Shown here piece by piece: positions 20,152 to 34,713 of a stretch of 64,000 nt of DNA (within the stretch, counting starts at the first letter, position 1; every line of letters begins with the position of its first letter). A program made the position numbers and the translations under genes. The DNA lies in assembly GCA_903927005.1 (NCBI GenBank), contig CAIYLH010000113.1, forward strand, positions 1 through 64,000. Direction: 5' to 3'. The notes below the pieces were generated by a model. The model did not search any database. It saw nothing but the letters and a program-made list of their open reading frames with translations, and was not told the DNA's origin. This DNA comes from an uncultured Pseudomonadota bacterium. Lineage in GTDB: Bacteria; Pseudomonadota; Gammaproteobacteria; Steroidobacterales; Steroidobacteraceae.

Positions 20152-21375
20152 GTGGATGAATCAAAAGCCGATGCCGGTCCTGTACGCGATGCCCGTAGGG
20201 TGCGGTTGCGTCTTGAGCCTGCCGAGCGGCACGCGCTGACGGGTTTGGCGGCTATCTATGCCGCCCGCATGCTGGGGCTGTTCCTGCTGTTGCCGGTGCT
20301 GGCGCTGTACGCGGGCAGCCTGCCGGCGGCCACCGCAGGCCTGGTGGGGCTTGCGATGGGCGCCTACGGGCTGGTGCAGGCCTGCCTGCAGGTGCCATTC
20401 GGTATGGCGTCCGACCGTTTTGGTCGCCGGCCGGTCATTACCGCTGGGCTTGTCCTGTACGCCGTGGGCTCTGTGATCGGGGGTCTTGCGACCGGCATCT
20501 GGGGCGTGATCCTCGCGCGTCTGGTGCAGGGTGCTGGCGCAGTCTCTGGCCCCGTGACCGCGTTGCTCGCCGATTTGACCCGTACTGAGGTGCGAACCCG
20601 GGCCATGGCGGTGATCGGGATCAGTATTGGTGGGTCATTCGTCCTCTCGCTGGTCGCTGCGCCGCCGCTGGAGGCGCTGATTGGCGTGCCGGGATTGTTT
20701 TGGGTGATGGCGGGACTGGCGGTGCTTTGCATCGTGCTGTTGTACACCGCAGTGCCGCAGCCGAGCTCGCCGCCAGCGCCGAAAGCCAAGGGTGGCCCGG
20801 GCCTTGCAGCCGCGCTGACTGCCCAGCTGCTGCCGTACCACGTCGGCATCTTCGTGCTGAACTTCGTACTAACTGCCGCGTTTGTCGGCGTCCCGCACGC
20901 CCTGCGCGACGTACTGGGCATTGGTCTGCATGATCACTGGAAGACCTACCTGTGGGTGTTCCTCGCGTCGGTCCCGCCGACCATCCCTTTCGTGCTTTAT
21001 ACCGAGCGCTCGAAGACCCCGTGGCGGGTGTTGCGCCTCGGCGTTACGTTGCTGGGCCTGTCGTTGCTGGGGCTGGCGTTCGCCCATACCCACTACTGGA
21101 CGCTATGTGCAGCGCTGGTGGCGTTCTTTACCGCCTTCAATTACCTCGAGGCGCGCCTGCCGGCACGGCTGTCGCAGGTCGCCCCGCCTGCGATACGTGG
21201 CGCGGCGTTGAGCGTCTTTGCAGTAGCCCAGACGCTGGGGGCCGGTGCCGGCGGTTTTGCGGCCAGCGTCATGCACGGCCAGGTCGGCCTGCCGGGCACG
21301 TTCATAGGTGCCGCGGTGGTGGTGCTCGTCTGGTGGCTGGTGGCGGGCAGCGCGGCGGCGGGCAGGCACGAATAA
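20152..21375 (+). CDS. Major facilitator superfamily transporter (YajR-like)
   Basis: 407 aa, about 12 hydrophobic segments. The inter-helix 2-3 motif A ([11 protein letters not shown]) and the repeat-2 equivalent region are present; the fold is drug:H+ antiporter-1-like. YajR of E. coli has an extra C-terminal cytosolic domain which is absent here. Start is GTG 20152, 70 bp from the divergent uvrA start. uvrA-MFS-ssb order is common in gammaproteobacteria. Substrate unknown. Confidence 0.85.
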   Translation: MDESKADAGPVRDARRVRLRLEPAERHALTGLAAIYAARMLGLFLLLPVLALYAGSLPAATAGLVGLAMGAYGLVQACLQVPFGMASDRFGRRPVITAGLVLYAVGSVIGGLATGIWGVILARLVQGAGAVSGPVTALLADLTRTEVRTRAMAVIGISIGGSFVLSLVAAPPLEALIGVPGLFWVMAGLAVLCIVLLYTAVPQPSSPPAPKAKGGPGLAAALTAQLLPYHVGIFVLNFVLTAAFVGVPHALRDVLGIGLHDHWKTYLWVFLASVPPTIPFVLYTERSKTPWRVLRLGVTLLGLSLLGLAFAHTHYWTLCAALVAFFTAFNYLEARLPARLSQVAPPAIRGAALSVFAVAQTLGAGAGGFAASVMHGQVGLPGTFIGAAVVVLVWWLVAGSAAAGRHE

Positions 21376-21495
21376 TGCGTTGTTTGCGTCGGATTCTCGG
21401 GGTGCGCGGACGGCGACCGAGGGTACACTGACGCATATGGATTCGGCGGCCGGACCCTTGGGGGTCGGCCAGGCAGCAATTTCAGGAGTCATGAC

Positions 21496-21996
21496 ATGGC
21501 GCGGGGCATCAACAAGGTCATTCTGGTCGGCAACCTCGGACAGGATCCGGAAACTCGCTCCATGCCCAGCGGCAAGGCGGTCACCAACATCCGTATCGCC
21601 ACCAGCGAGTCCTGGCGCGACAAGCAGACTGGCGAGCAGAAGGAACAGACGGAGTGGCACACGGTGGTGTTCTTCGACCGGCTGGCGGAGATCGCCGCTG
21701 AGTACCTGAAGAAGGGCTCGCAGGTCTACGTCGAGGGCCGGCTGCGCACCCGCAAGTGGCAGGACAAGACCACTGGCGCTGATCGCTACTCGACCGAGAT
21801 CGTGGCCGGCGAAATGCAGATGCTTGGCGGCCGCGGCGGTATGGGCGGCGGCGGGGCGGGCGGGGAGCGCCCAGCCTATGCTGGCGGTGGTGGTGGCGGG
21901 GGTCGGCCGCAGGCGGCGCCGGCGGACAACTACAATCAGGCCGAGGCTCCGGCGCACGACAAGAATGACAACTTTGATGACGACATTCCGTTCTGA
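21496..21996 (+). CDS. ssb: Single-stranded DNA-binding protein
   Basis: 166 aa. OB-fold residues 1-110 ([39 protein letters not shown]), a Gly-rich intrinsically disordered linker, and the acidic tip DDDIPF that recruits RecO, RecQ, PriA, Exo I and other partners. Preceded by CAGGAG as RBS. Located after uvrA and the MFS gene. Confidence 0.97.
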   Translation: MARGINKVILVGNLGQDPETRSMPSGKAVTNIRIATSESWRDKQTGEQKEQTEWHTVVFFDRLAEIAAEYLKKGSQVYVEGRLRTRKWQDKTTGADRYSTEIVAGEMQMLGGRGGMGGGGAGGERPAYAGGGGGGGRPQAAPADNYNQAEAPAHDKNDNFDDDIPF

Positions 21997-22029
21997 GGAA
22001 TGCGGCTAAAATCAGTTAAGTTGTTGAAT

Positions 22030-22035
22030 TATAAT
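22030..22035 (+). promoter_or_regulatory. Candidate -10 box for the miaB operon
   Basis: Perfect TATAAT in a short AT-rich island (about 22005-22040) in otherwise GC-rich DNA, 85 nt before miaB; a second -10-like TAAAAT lies at 22007-22012. No convincing -35 box at 17 bp. The island is the only plausible promoter upstream of the five-gene operon. Confidence 0.4.
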
Positions 22036-22043
22036 TAATTACC

Positions 22044-22069
22044 GGCGGCGTGCCGCGTGCGCCGCCTTT
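22044..22069 (+). terminator. Hairpin with short T-run between ssb and miaB
   Basis: GGCGGCG / CGCCGCC stem (7 bp) with a 9-nt loop followed by TTT. It lies downstream of the AT-rich island, so it could be either the ssb terminator or a leader hairpin of the miaB transcript. Confidence 0.4.
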
Positions 22070-22120
22070 GCCGGGCGGCAGCAGACGCGGTAGGATTCCG
22101 GTTCCGCGTCCCATCCATCC

Positions 22121-23464
22121 ATGCCCGGCTACCTCTACCTCAAGACCTTCGGCTGCCAGATGAACGAGTACGACTCCACCCGCATGGTGGACGTGCTTCG
22201 GGCTGCTGAGGGGCTGACGCTGACCGAGGACCCCGCTCAGGCGGATGTGCTCATCCTCAACACCTGCTCGATCCGCGAGAAGGCCGAGGACAAGGTCTAC
22301 TCACACCTCGGCGTTTATGCCGAGATGAAGGCGAGGAAGCCCACTCTGCTAATCGGCGTTGGCGGTTGCGTCGCAAGCCAGGAAGGCGAGGGCATCCTCG
22401 GCCGTGCGCCCTACGTCGACGTCGTGTTTGGCCCGCAGACCCTGCATAGGCTGCCGGCGCTACTTGCCGCGGTGCGCGCCACAGGCCGCCCGCAGGTCGA
22501 CGTGAGTTTCCCCGAGAACGAAAAATTCGATCTGCTGCCGCAGCCGGCGGCCTCCGCCGCCACGGCCTTCGTCTCGATCATGGAAGGCTGCAGTAAGTAC
22601 TGCAGCTTCTGTGTCGTGCCGTATACCCGCGGTGAGGAGATCAGCCGACCGTTTGCACAGGTCCTCGCCGAGGTGCGTTCGCTGGCGACGCAGGGCGTGC
22701 GCGAGGTGACGCTGCTGGGGCAGAACGTCAACGCCTACGATGGCCCGCTGGAGGATGGCGAGCCTGCTGACCTTGCGTTGCTGATCGAACATGTCGCGGC
22801 CATCGACGGCATCGAGCGTATTCGCTATACCACTTCGCATCCGGTGGATTTCTCTGATCGGCTGATCGAGGCCTATGCCCGCGTACCGAAGCTGGTCAAC
22901 CACCTGCACCTGCCGGTGCAGTCGGGCTCCGATCGCATCCTGACGGCGATGAAGCGTCGCTACACGGCACTTGAGTTCAAGCAGAAGATCCGTCGCGTGC
23001 GTGCGGTTCGCCCGGACATTCCCGTGACCTCCGACTTCATCGTCGGCTTTCCTGGCGAGACCGATCGTGATTTCGAGGCGACGCTCGCGCTGATTGACGA
23101 GGTCGGCTTCGACCAGTCATTCAGCTTCATCTACAGTCGCCGTCCCGGTACGCCGGCGGCATCCCTTGAGGATGACGTGCCGCACGAGGTCAAGCAGCGC
23201 CGTCTGGAGACACTGCAGGCGCGCATCAACGACTTCGCCGCGGCCCGCAACCAGGCGCTGGTCGGCAAGGTCATGCGCGTTCTGGTCGAGCGGCCAGCGC
23301 GCCGCTCCTACCAACTTGCTGGCCGTACCGAGTGCAATCGCTGGGTCAATTTCGATGGCCCCGCAACCCTGATCGGGCAGTTCGCCGACGTGCTGGTCAC
23401 CGAGGCGATGGTCAACTCATTGTGCGGTCGGCTTGCGGATGCCTGCCCCGGTCGAGTCGCGTGA
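22121..23464 (+). CDS. miaB: tRNA-2-methylthio-N6-dimethylallyladenosine synthase
   Basis: 447 aa. MTTase domain with three Fe-S ligands (C11 in [30 protein letters not shown]), radical-SAM domain with [18 protein letters not shown] (CxxxCxxC), and a C-terminal TRAM domain. Adds the methylthio group at tRNA A37. First gene of miaB-phoH-ybeY-corC-lnt, a conserved gammaproteobacterial order. Confidence 0.97.
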   Translation: MPGYLYLKTFGCQMNEYDSTRMVDVLRAAEGLTLTEDPAQADVLILNTCSIREKAEDKVYSHLGVYAEMKARKPTLLIGVGGCVASQEGEGILGRAPYVDVVFGPQTLHRLPALLAAVRATGRPQVDVSFPENEKFDLLPQPAASAATAFVSIMEGCSKYCSFCVVPYTRGEEISRPFAQVLAEVRSLATQGVREVTLLGQNVNAYDGPLEDGEPADLALLIEHVAAIDGIERIRYTTSHPVDFSDRLIEAYARVPKLVNHLHLPVQSGSDRILTAMKRRYTALEFKQKIRRVRAVRPDIPVTSDFIVGFPGETDRDFEATLALIDEVGFDQSFSFIYSRRPGTPAASLEDDVPHEVKQRRLETLQARINDFAAARNQALVGKVMRVLVERPARRSYQLAGRTECNRWVNFDGPATLIGQFADVLVTEAMVNSLCGRLADACPGRVA

Positions 23465-24432
23465 GTACACCGGCCGTTACCGCACGCGAGCTTACGCTGG
23501 AGCCAGCTGACAACGAGCGTCTGGCGTCGCTGTGCGGGCCCCTCGACGATCACCTGCGGCAGTTGGAGAACCGGCTCGGCGTGAGCGTCCATCGCCGCGG
23601 CAGTCGTTTTCAGGTGAGCGGCGAGCGCGCTGATGACGCGGTGAAGATCCTTAAGCAACTCTATGGGCGTTCGGTCGCAGGCGTGACTCCGAAGGACGTT
23701 CATCTTGCGATTCAGGAGGCCGGTATGCAGGCGCCCATGGGCACTCCGGAAGAGCCGGGACGGGCCGATGAAGTTCAGGTGCAGACGCAGCGAGGCACGA
23801 TTCGTGGGCGCGGCGCCAACCAGCTAAGTTACCTCGCAGCCATTCGTCAGGCAGATCTGACCTTCGGCATCGGACCTGCCGGCACCGGCAAGACCTACCT
23901 CGCCGTCGCCTGCGCGGTTGAATCGCTGCTGGCCGACCGCGTCCGGCGCATCGTGCTGGTGCGCCCGGCCGTCGAGGCGGGCGAGCGGCTCGGCTTTCTG
24001 CCCGGCGACCTGAGCCAGAAGGTCGATCCCTATCTGCGGCCGATGTACGACGCGCTGTACGAGATGCTGGGCTTCGAAAAGGTCACGCGCCTGATCGAGC
24101 GTAATGTCATCGAGGTCGCGCCGCTGGCATTCATGCGCGGACGCACGCTCAACGATGCATTCATTATCCTCGACGAGGCGCAGAACACGACGATCGAGCA
24201 GATGAAGATGTTCCTGACGCGCATCGGCTTCGGTTCGAAGGCCGTTGTCACGGGCGACGTCACCCAGACCGATTTGCCGGGCAACCGGATCTCAGGTCTG
24301 CGTCATGTCATCGACGTGCTGCGTGGCGTTCAAGGTGTCGCGTTCACGATGTTCACGTCCCAGGACGTGGTTCGCCATCCGCTGGTGCAGCGTATCGTGC
24401 AGGCCTACGAGCGGGCCGGGGATAAAGAATGA
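23461..24432 (+). CDS. ybeZ: PhoH-like ATPase (YbeZ)
   Basis: 323 aa from the GTG at 23461, which overlaps the miaB stop by 4 nt (GTGA); the frame is open further upstream inside miaB. N-terminal KH-like segment, then a P-loop ATPase: Walker [17 protein letters not shown] and Walker [12 protein letters not shown]. YbeZ partners with YbeY and acts in RNA metabolism and ribosome maturation. Confidence 0.94.
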   Translation: MSTPAVTARELTLEPADNERLASLCGPLDDHLRQLENRLGVSVHRRGSRFQVSGERADDAVKILKQLYGRSVAGVTPKDVHLAIQEAGMQAPMGTPEEPGRADEVQVQTQRGTIRGRGANQLSYLAAIRQADLTFGIGPAGTGKTYLAVACAVESLLADRVRRIVLVRPAVEAGERLGFLPGDLSQKVDPYLRPMYDALYEMLGFEKVTRLIERNVIEVAPLAFMRGRTLNDAFIILDEAQNTTIEQMKMFLTRIGFGSKAVVTGDVTQTDLPGNRISGLRHVIDVLRGVQGVAFTMFTSQDVVRHPLVQRIVQAYERAGDKE

Positions 24433-24893
24433 CGCTCGCGATTGATGTGGGTTACGGCACGCGTCATCCGATGGCGCCGTCGGCGCGGTTGCTCGGCCGA
24501 TGGGCGACGGCTGCTGCGGGCCGCCGCGGCGTTTGCGCCGTACTGTCGTTGCGTGTGGTTACGCCGCAGGAAGGCCGACGCCTGAATCGCGACTACCGCG
24601 GCAAGGACTACGCCACCAACGTGCTGAGTTTCCCTGCCGGGGATCTGCCGGGCGTCAAACCGACGCCGCTGGGCGATATCGTCATCTGCGCCGGCGTGGT
24701 TGCACGCGAGGCGCGCGAGCAGGACAAGCCGCCGCGGGCTCACTGGGCGCATATGGTCGTGCACGGCGTGTTGCACCTGCTCGGACACGATCATGAGGAC
24801 GACGATGAGGCGCGACGCATGGAGCGGCGTGAGATCGTGGTCTTGCGCGGACTGGGCTACCCGAACCCATACCGGCAGGTGCCCCATGGCTGA
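24429..24893 (+). CDS. ybeY: Endoribonuclease YbeY
   Basis: 154 aa. Single-strand endoribonuclease for 16S 3'-end maturation and 70S quality control. Zinc-binding signature HGVLHLLGHDHEDDDEA, preceded by LNRDYRGKDYATNVLSFP. ATG overlaps the phoH stop by 4 nt; the end overlaps corC by 8 nt. Confidence 0.96.
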   Translation: MTLAIDVGYGTRHPMAPSARLLGRWATAAAGRRGVCAVLSLRVVTPQEGRRLNRDYRGKDYATNVLSFPAGDLPGVKPTPLGDIVICAGVVAREAREQDKPPRAHWAHMVVHGVLHLLGHDHEDDDEARRMERREIVVLRGLGYPNPYRQVPHG

Positions 24894-25749
24894 TAACGGT
24901 CGTGACCCACTGCGCCGCGGCTGGCTGCAGCGCCTGCTGCAGCAGCTGTCCGGTGAGCCGCAGGATCGCGACGCCTTCGTCGAGGACATGCGCGACGCGG
25001 GCGAGCGAGGACTCGTCGATGAGGACTCGCTTGAGATGCTGGAGGGAGTCATCGCTGTCGGCGAGATGCAGGCGCGCGACATCATGGTGCCGCGTTCGCA
25101 GATGACAGTCGTTGATCGCGACGATCCGTCCGAGAAGCTGCTGCCGGTGGTCATCGAGTCGGGCCACTCGCGCTTCCCGGTGATAGGCGAGGACCGCGAT
25201 CAGGTCGTCGGCATCCTGCTGGCCAAGGATCTACTGCGCCACTACGCCGAGAACCAGGGCGGTGAGTTCGACATCCGCGAGGTCGTGCGTCCGGCAGTGT
25301 TCGTGCCGGAGAGCAAGCGCCTGAACGTGCTGCTCAAGGAGTTCCGCAAGAACCGCCATCACATGGCGATCGTCGTCGATGAGTATGGTGGTGTCGCTGG
25401 TCTTGTGACGATCGAGGACGTCATCGAGCAGATCGTTGGTGATATCGCTGACGAATATGACGTTGAAGAGGATCAGCCTATCCGCCGTGACGGTGAGCGC
25501 CAGTACACGGTGCGCGCGCTGACCCGGATCACCGAGTTCAACGAATTCTTCGCAGTCGAGCTCAGCGATGCGGAGTTCGACACCATCGGTGGACTCGTGG
25601 CGCATGCGTTCGGGCGGGTGCCGCGCCGCGGGGACTCGGTCCGCATTGGCGAGTTCGAATTCCGGGTCCTGCGCGCCGACCGCCGTCGCATCGATCTGTT
25701 GCGTGTCGTCGCGCCGCGTGACGTCATGCCGCCGGACACTTCCGGCTGA
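24886..25749 (+). CDS. corC: CorC/HlyC-family CBS-domain protein (YbeX)
   Basis: 287 aa from ATG 24886, the start that gives the family N-terminus; the frame continues upstream within ybeY. Two CBS domains (ARDIMVPRSQM..., RKNRHHMAIVVDEYGGVAGLVTIED in part) and a C-terminal CorC/HlyC domain. No membrane domain. Genetically linked to Mg/Co efflux and, in this operon, to ribosome metabolism. Confidence 0.92.
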   Translation: MADNGRDPLRRGWLQRLLQQLSGEPQDRDAFVEDMRDAGERGLVDEDSLEMLEGVIAVGEMQARDIMVPRSQMTVVDRDDPSEKLLPVVIESGHSRFPVIGEDRDQVVGILLAKDLLRHYAENQGGEFDIREVVRPAVFVPESKRLNVLLKEFRKNRHHMAIVVDEYGGVAGLVTIEDVIEQIVGDIADEYDVEEDQPIRRDGERQYTVRALTRITEFNEFFAVELSDAEFDTIGGLVAHAFGRVPRRGDSVRIGEFEFRVLRADRRRIDLLRVVAPRDVMPPDTSG

Positions 25750-27257
25750 TGGCCGCCGCCTCCTGGCGGCGCCAGGCGCCGTGGCTCGCGCTGCCGTTGG
25801 GAGCGCTGCAGTCGCTGGCGTTCGCGCCATTCGGGATCTGGCCGCTCGGTCTGCTCGCGCTCGTGCTGCTGTGGTGGCTGTGGGAGGGTGCCCGCCCGCG
25901 TCAGGCGGCGGCGACGGGCTTCGCATTCAGCGCGGGCCTGTTCCTTGCAGGGACCTATTGGCTCTATACGAGCATCCACACCTTCGGCGAGGCGCCGATC
26001 GCCCTTGCGCTGCTGCTGATGTTCGGCCTGGTCGCGCTGATGGGTTCTTACACGGCGCTACTGGGCGCGCTGCTGGCGCGTTGGGCGCCGGCGCGGGGCC
26101 CGTGGCGCTTGCTAGCCGTGATGCCTGCGGGCTGGATCCTGATGGAGTGGGTACGCGGCTGGTTCCTCAGCGGCTTCCCGTGGCTCGCGGTCGGCTACAG
26201 CCAGATAGATGCGCCACTGGCTGGCTATGCGCCGGTACTGGGCATCTATGGCACGGGCCTTGCGGCCGCGTTCACCGCAGGCGCGGTGCTGCTCGCCGCT
26301 TCCGTCTCTGCCCGCCACCGCCTGCTCCTGCTCGCGGTGGTCGTTGCGCTGTGGGGCGGTGGCGCGCTGCTCATGCGGGTCGAGTGGACGCATCCGAGCG
26401 GCCCGCCGCTGACGGTCGCGCTGGTGCAGCCGTCGATATCGCAGGACCTCAAGTGGCAGGCCTCCAATCGCGAGCACACGCTCGAGCTCTACCACCAGAT
26501 GACCGAGAGTGCGCTGGGTGCGCGGCTGGTGGTGTGGCCGGAGACGGCGCTGCCCGAGGCGTTCGAGGACGCCGTGCCGTACCTAAAGTCGATCTACCGG
26601 GACGCGCGCGCGAAAGGCACCGACCTGCTGCTGGGTCTGGACCGGTTCGACGCGGCCGGTGAGCAGCCGTACAACGGGCTGGTCGCGCTCGGCGACGACA
26701 TCCAGTGGTACTACAAGCGCCGGCTAGTGCCGTTTGGCGAGTTCTTCCCGGTGCCGAAGTTCGTGCGCGCGTGGATGCGTCTGAAGAATCTCGCGTTCGT
26801 GGACTTCCTGGCCGGCGCTCCCGACCAACCCGCGCTCGACGCCGCCGGGCAGAAGATCGGCGTGACGATTTGCTACGAGGATGCCTACGCGGTCGAGCAA
26901 CTTGCCGTGCTGCGCGAGGCGACGTTGCTGGTGAACGTCAGCAACGATGCCTGGTTCGGCGACTCGACCGCGCCGCACCAGCACCTGGAGATCGCGCGGA
27001 TGCGGGCGCTGGAGGCCGGCCGCTGGCTGATGCGCTCGACCAACAATGGCGTCTCGGCACTGATAGATCCGCACGGGCGCGTGGTCGCGCGTGCGCAGCA
27101 GTTCGAGGTGGTGGTGCTGCGCGGCGAGGTTGTCCCCTACACCGGGCTGACGCCGTACGCGGTGCTGCGCAACTGGCCGGTGCTTGGCGGGACGGTGCTG
27201 CTGCTCGCGGTGGCCGGCTTTGCCGGTCGTCGGCGCCGCGCGCTGTCAGTGGCCTGA
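25749..27257 (+). CDS. lnt: Apolipoprotein N-acyltransferase
   Basis: 502 aa. About seven N-terminal membrane segments, then a periplasmic nitrilase-like domain with catalytic triad residues in VWPETALPEAF (Glu), YYKRRLVPFGEFFP (Lys) and VTICYEDAY (Cys). Adds the third acyl chain to lipoproteins, so it is needed by LptE and the small lipoprotein encoded in this window. ATG shares one base with the corC stop. The 3' end overlaps the convergent DUF3422 gene by 12 bp. Confidence 0.95.
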   Translation: MAAASWRRQAPWLALPLGALQSLAFAPFGIWPLGLLALVLLWWLWEGARPRQAAATGFAFSAGLFLAGTYWLYTSIHTFGEAPIALALLLMFGLVALMGSYTALLGALLARWAPARGPWRLLAVMPAGWILMEWVRGWFLSGFPWLAVGYSQIDAPLAGYAPVLGIYGTGLAAAFTAGAVLLAASVSARHRLLLLAVVVALWGGGALLMRVEWTHPSGPPLTVALVQPSISQDLKWQASNREHTLELYHQMTESALGARLVVWPETALPEAFEDAVPYLKSIYRDARAKGTDLLLGLDRFDAAGEQPYNGLVALGDDIQWYYKRRLVPFGEFFPVPKFVRAWMRLKNLAFVDFLAGAPDQPALDAAGQKIGVTICYEDAYAVEQLAVLREATLLVNVSNDAWFGDSTAPHQHLEIARMRALEAGRWLMRSTNNGVSALIDPHGRVVARAQQFEVVVLRGEVVPYTGLTPYAVLRNWPVLGGTVLLLAVAGFAGRRRRALSVA

Positions 27258-28553
27258 GCGCGCCACCATCCGGTGGATTCTGGCGACGGCGAGTGCGGTG
27301 ATCGCCGCGAGGATCGGCACGCTAATGGCGACAATGATTTCCGGGTCCAGCTGCATTCCGGCCGCCTTGAGCCCCTTCGCGCAATATCCCACCAGTCCCG
27401 CCGCGTAATACGTTACCGCTGCCACTGACAGTCCTTCGACGGTTTGCTGCAGACGCAGTTGCAGGCTGCCTCGGCGGTTCATCGACTCCAGCAGTGCCTG
27501 GTTCTGGCGCTCGTGGCTGATGTCGACGCGCGTCGCCAGCAGCTGGTTCGCCCTTGCGGTGCGTGCCGATAGCGACTCCTCGCGCTGTGCCATCGTTCGG
27601 CAGGTGTTCATCGCCGGTGCCAGTCGCCGTTCGATGAATTCGCGGAATGTCTGTTGGCCCGCGATACGAATCTCGCGCAGTTCGGCGATGCGCTGCTGCA
27701 CCAGCTCCCAGTAGGCGGCGGCGGCGCCGAAGCGGAAATCGTTGGCCGCGATGCGACTTTCGAGCGCTGCGCCGAGCTGGGTCAGGCGCTCGAGCAGCTG
27801 CGGTTCGTCCGTCTCGCGTGCACCGCCGAGTGCGGCGGTAATGGCGGTGAGCTCGGCCTCAGCGCGGATCAGGAACGGTCCGAGTTCGCGTGCCACCGGC
27901 AGCGCGAGCAGTGCCATCATCCGGTAGCTGTCGATTTCCAGCAGTCGTTGCAGCATGCGTCCCATCTGTCGCGGCGTCAGGCTCCGATCGATGAGCAGTA
28001 GACGGCCGAAACCATCGGCGCGCACGTGGAAGTCCGTCACCGCGACCGCAGCCTCGTCGCCGACCTCGGCGGCAATGAGCGTGTTGCCGTCGAACCAGCG
28101 ACCGGCAATCTCGTCGTAGTGGATGGTGGTGTCACGATCTTTCAGCACCGACACGTGCGTGGCGACCATGATCGTGCCTGCGAGTGCTGCGACCCAGTCG
28201 GCCGCCACGCTCGACAGCGCGGTGCGTTCGAACGGTCCGCCGTCGTCGCCGGTGACAATGAACTTGTAGCGCACAAACTCGCTGTGGCGTTCGAAGCGCA
28301 GTCGGAACGCGCCGAGATCCAGGCTCAGGTGGATCCGCGGTGGGCCGTCAAGCCGAACGCCATGGCGTTGTGCAAGCCGCACGAGGTGCGCCCACTCGGT
28401 TTCGCGGTCGCCGTCGGGGGAGTACAGCGCCAGGAACGACGCCATCAGCGGCGCGACTAGCGCTTCAGGTGGGCGCGCGTGTACCTCGTCATTGAGCGCG
28501 GCGCGTAGCGGGTGGTCGGCCAGTGGTGGCGAGGTGACGGCGGTCATCGGCAT
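27246..28553 (-). CDS. DUF3422 family membrane-anchored protein
   Basis: 435 aa from MPMTAVTSPPLADHPLR; the longer open frame upstream is low-complexity and unlikely. The family signature HPLRAALNDEVHARPPE is at the N-terminus. The middle is helical and coiled-coil-like, and two hydrophobic segments lie near the C-terminus (YYAAGLVGYCAKGL and IVAISVPILAAITALAV). Predicted inner-membrane protein with a large cytosolic part; function unknown. Neighbour of an Lrp/AsnC regulator. Confidence 0.8.
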   Translation of the reverse strand: MPMTAVTSPPLADHPLRAALNDEVHARPPEALVAPLMASFLALYSPDGDRETEWAHLVRLAQRHGVRLDGPPRIHLSLDLGAFRLRFERHSEFVRYKFIVTGDDGGPFERTALSSVAADWVAALAGTIMVATHVSVLKDRDTTIHYDEIAGRWFDGNTLIAAEVGDEAAVAVTDFHVRADGFGRLLLIDRSLTPRQMGRMLQRLLEIDSYRMMALLALPVARELGPFLIRAEAELTAITAALGGARETDEPQLLERLTQLGAALESRIAANDFRFGAAAAYWELVQQRIAELREIRIAGQQTFREFIERRLAPAMNTCRTMAQREESLSARTARANQLLATRVDISHERQNQALLESMNRRGSLQLRLQQTVEGLSVAAVTYYAAGLVGYCAKGLKAAGMQLDPEIIVAISVPILAAITALAVARIHRMVARSGH

Positions 28554-28626
28554 GGCTCCGGGTCGGTGCTGCCCGTAGCGACGGTACAGCGCGGCGCCGG
28601 ACGCCACAATTGCGCTTCCCGACGCC

Positions 28627-29142
28627 TCAGGGCGGCCGCGGCGAGCGCGGCGGGCGGGCTGCCAGCAAGGGCAGTGCGGTCGTGCGCTTGAGCACACCGA
28701 GTTCGAAGCTGGTGTTGACCGAGCGGACGGAGGGCAGGCGCAGCAACTGCCGGTCGAGGAACTCTGAGTACGCCGCCATTGACTCGACGATGACCCGCGT
28801 CAGGTAGTCGTAGGAGCCGCTGAGGCGGACGCATTCGACGACTTCCGGCCGGCGCCGTACCAGTTGCTCGAACTGTTCGCCGGCGCCGGTGCGATGGGTG
28901 TCGAGGGTCACGAACGCATAGGCGGCGACTTCCAGGCCGAGCTTTTCACGGTCCAGCAGTGCGACCACGCTCTGTACGTAACCTTGTTCGCGCAGGCGGC
29001 GCACGCGCCGCAGGCAGGGGGCCGGCGAGAGGTGCACCAGTGCCGCCAGATCCTGATTCGCGATCGAGGCGTCCTGCTGCAGGGCGGCCAGAATGCGGAT
29101 GTCGGCTTCGTCGAGGGCGTCGGGGGCGTGTCGGGTTGGCAT
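28627..29142 (-). CDS. Lrp/AsnC-family transcriptional regulator
   Basis: 171 aa from MPTRHAPDALDEADIRIL. N-terminal winged HTH (ILAALQQDASIANQDLAALV...LRRVRRLREQGYV) and C-terminal RAM/AsnC_trans_reg ligand domain (VVECVRLSGSYDYLTRVIV). Divergent from hppD-tyrB across a 140-bp region with a perfect palindrome, so it probably controls tyrosine catabolism and itself in response to an amino acid or a derivative. Confidence 0.92.
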   Translation of the reverse strand: MPTRHAPDALDEADIRILAALQQDASIANQDLAALVHLSPAPCLRRVRRLREQGYVQSVVALLDREKLGLEVAAYAFVTLDTHRTGAGEQFEQLVRRRPEVVECVRLSGSYDYLTRVIVESMAAYSEFLDRQLLRLPSVRSVNTSFELGVLKRTTALPLLAARPPRSPRPP

Positions 29143-29172
29143 GCGCCTAGAATTGCCAGAAATCGCAAGTCT

Positions 29173-29189
29173 GCGCAACTAGATTGCGC
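29173..29189. promoter_or_regulatory. Perfect palindrome, candidate Lrp/AsnC operator
   Basis: GCGCAA-N5-TTGCGC, centred at 29181, in the intergenic region between the Lrp/AsnC gene and hppD. It is 31 nt upstream of the regulator start and 94 nt upstream of the hppD start. Length and symmetry suit a dimeric HTH regulator. Read directly; regulator assignment is inference. Confidence 0.55.
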
Positions 29190-29282
29190 TAAAACACCAA
29201 ATTATCGCTTCATGGCAACGCTATTGCCGAGATCCACCCTGTACGCCCCTTATGATCGCGGCCTACATGCAAAGGAATGCCC

Positions 29283-30323
29283 ATGGATCCCACCAACCCG
29301 ATGTCGACTGATGGCTTCGAGTTCATTGAGTACACCGCCCCGGATCCGGAGCTGCTGCGCGGCGTGTTCGGTCGAATGGGTTTTCCGGCCATCGCCCGGC
29401 ACCGCTCGAAGAACGTAACGCTGCACCGCCAGGGGGGCATCAACTTCATCATCAACGCCGAACCGCAGGGCTTCGGCCAGCAGTTCGCACGCGCCCATGG
29501 CCCGTCCGCCTGTGCGATGGCCTTTCGCGTCCGCGACGCGGCGTTCGCGTATCGCCGCGCACTGGAACTGGGGGCTGAGGCTGGCCCGGTCACGGCGGGC
29601 CCGATGGAGCTGAACATCCCCTCGATCCGTGGCATCGGCGGCAGCCTGATCTACCTGGTGGACCGCTACGGTGATTCGTCGATCTACGACGTCGACTTTG
29701 TGCCGCTGGCGACGACGGTGGACGCCGAGCCGCCGGGGCTGACGGTGATCGACCACCTGACCCACAACGTGCATCGCGGCAACATGGACCTGTGGGCAGG
29801 TTTCTACGAGCGGTTGTTCGGTTTTCGGGAGATCCGCTACTTCGACATCGAGGGCAAGAAGACCGGCCTGTTGTCGCGAGCGATGGGATCGCCCTGCGGC
29901 AAGATCCTGATTCCAATCAACGAGAGTCAAGACGACAAGAGTCAGATCGAGGAGTACCTGAGCGAGTACGGGGGTGAGGGAATCCAGCACATCGCGCTGG
30001 CCACCGATGACATCTACCGGACGGTCGACCTGCTGCGTGCTCACGGAGTCGACTTCCAGGACACGCCGGCGACGTACTACGAGGGGGTGCCGGGTCGGGT
30101 TGACGGCCACGAGGAGTCCCTCGAGGCGCTGCAAAAGCGCGCGATCCTGATCGACGGCAGCCGCGACAGCGGCATCCTGCTGCAGATCTTCACCAAGAAC
30201 GCGATTGGTCCGATATTCTTCGAGATCATTCAGCGCAAGGGTAATCGCGGCTTCGGCGAGGGTAATTTCCGCGCGCTGTTCGAATCGATCGAACTTGACC
30301 AGATACGACGGGGAGTGATCTGA
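29283..30323 (+). CDS. hppD: 4-hydroxyphenylpyruvate dioxygenase
   Basis: 346 aa. The start is chosen because AAGGA at 29272-29276 is 6 nt before this ATG and too close to the alternative at 29277. Fe(II) ligands H158 (VIDHLTHNV), H236 (GIQHIALA) and E314 (PIFFEIIQR). Converts 4-hydroxyphenylpyruvate to homogentisate. One nt precedes the aminotransferase start codon, so the two genes form a tyrosine-degradation unit; homogentisate dioxygenase is not in the window, leaving the fate of the product (catabolism or pyomelanin) open. Confidence 0.95.
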   Translation: MDPTNPMSTDGFEFIEYTAPDPELLRGVFGRMGFPAIARHRSKNVTLHRQGGINFIINAEPQGFGQQFARAHGPSACAMAFRVRDAAFAYRRALELGAEAGPVTAGPMELNIPSIRGIGGSLIYLVDRYGDSSIYDVDFVPLATTVDAEPPGLTVIDHLTHNVHRGNMDLWAGFYERLFGFREIRYFDIEGKKTGLLSRAMGSPCGKILIPINESQDDKSQIEEYLSEYGGEGIQHIALATDDIYRTVDLLRAHGVDFQDTPATYYEGVPGRVDGHEESLEALQKRAILIDGSRDSGILLQIFTKNAIGPIFFEIIQRKGNRGFGEGNFRALFESIELDQIRRGVI

Positions 30324-30324
30324 A

Positions 30325-34709
<4,385 letters not shown>

Positions 34710-34713
<4 letters not shown>

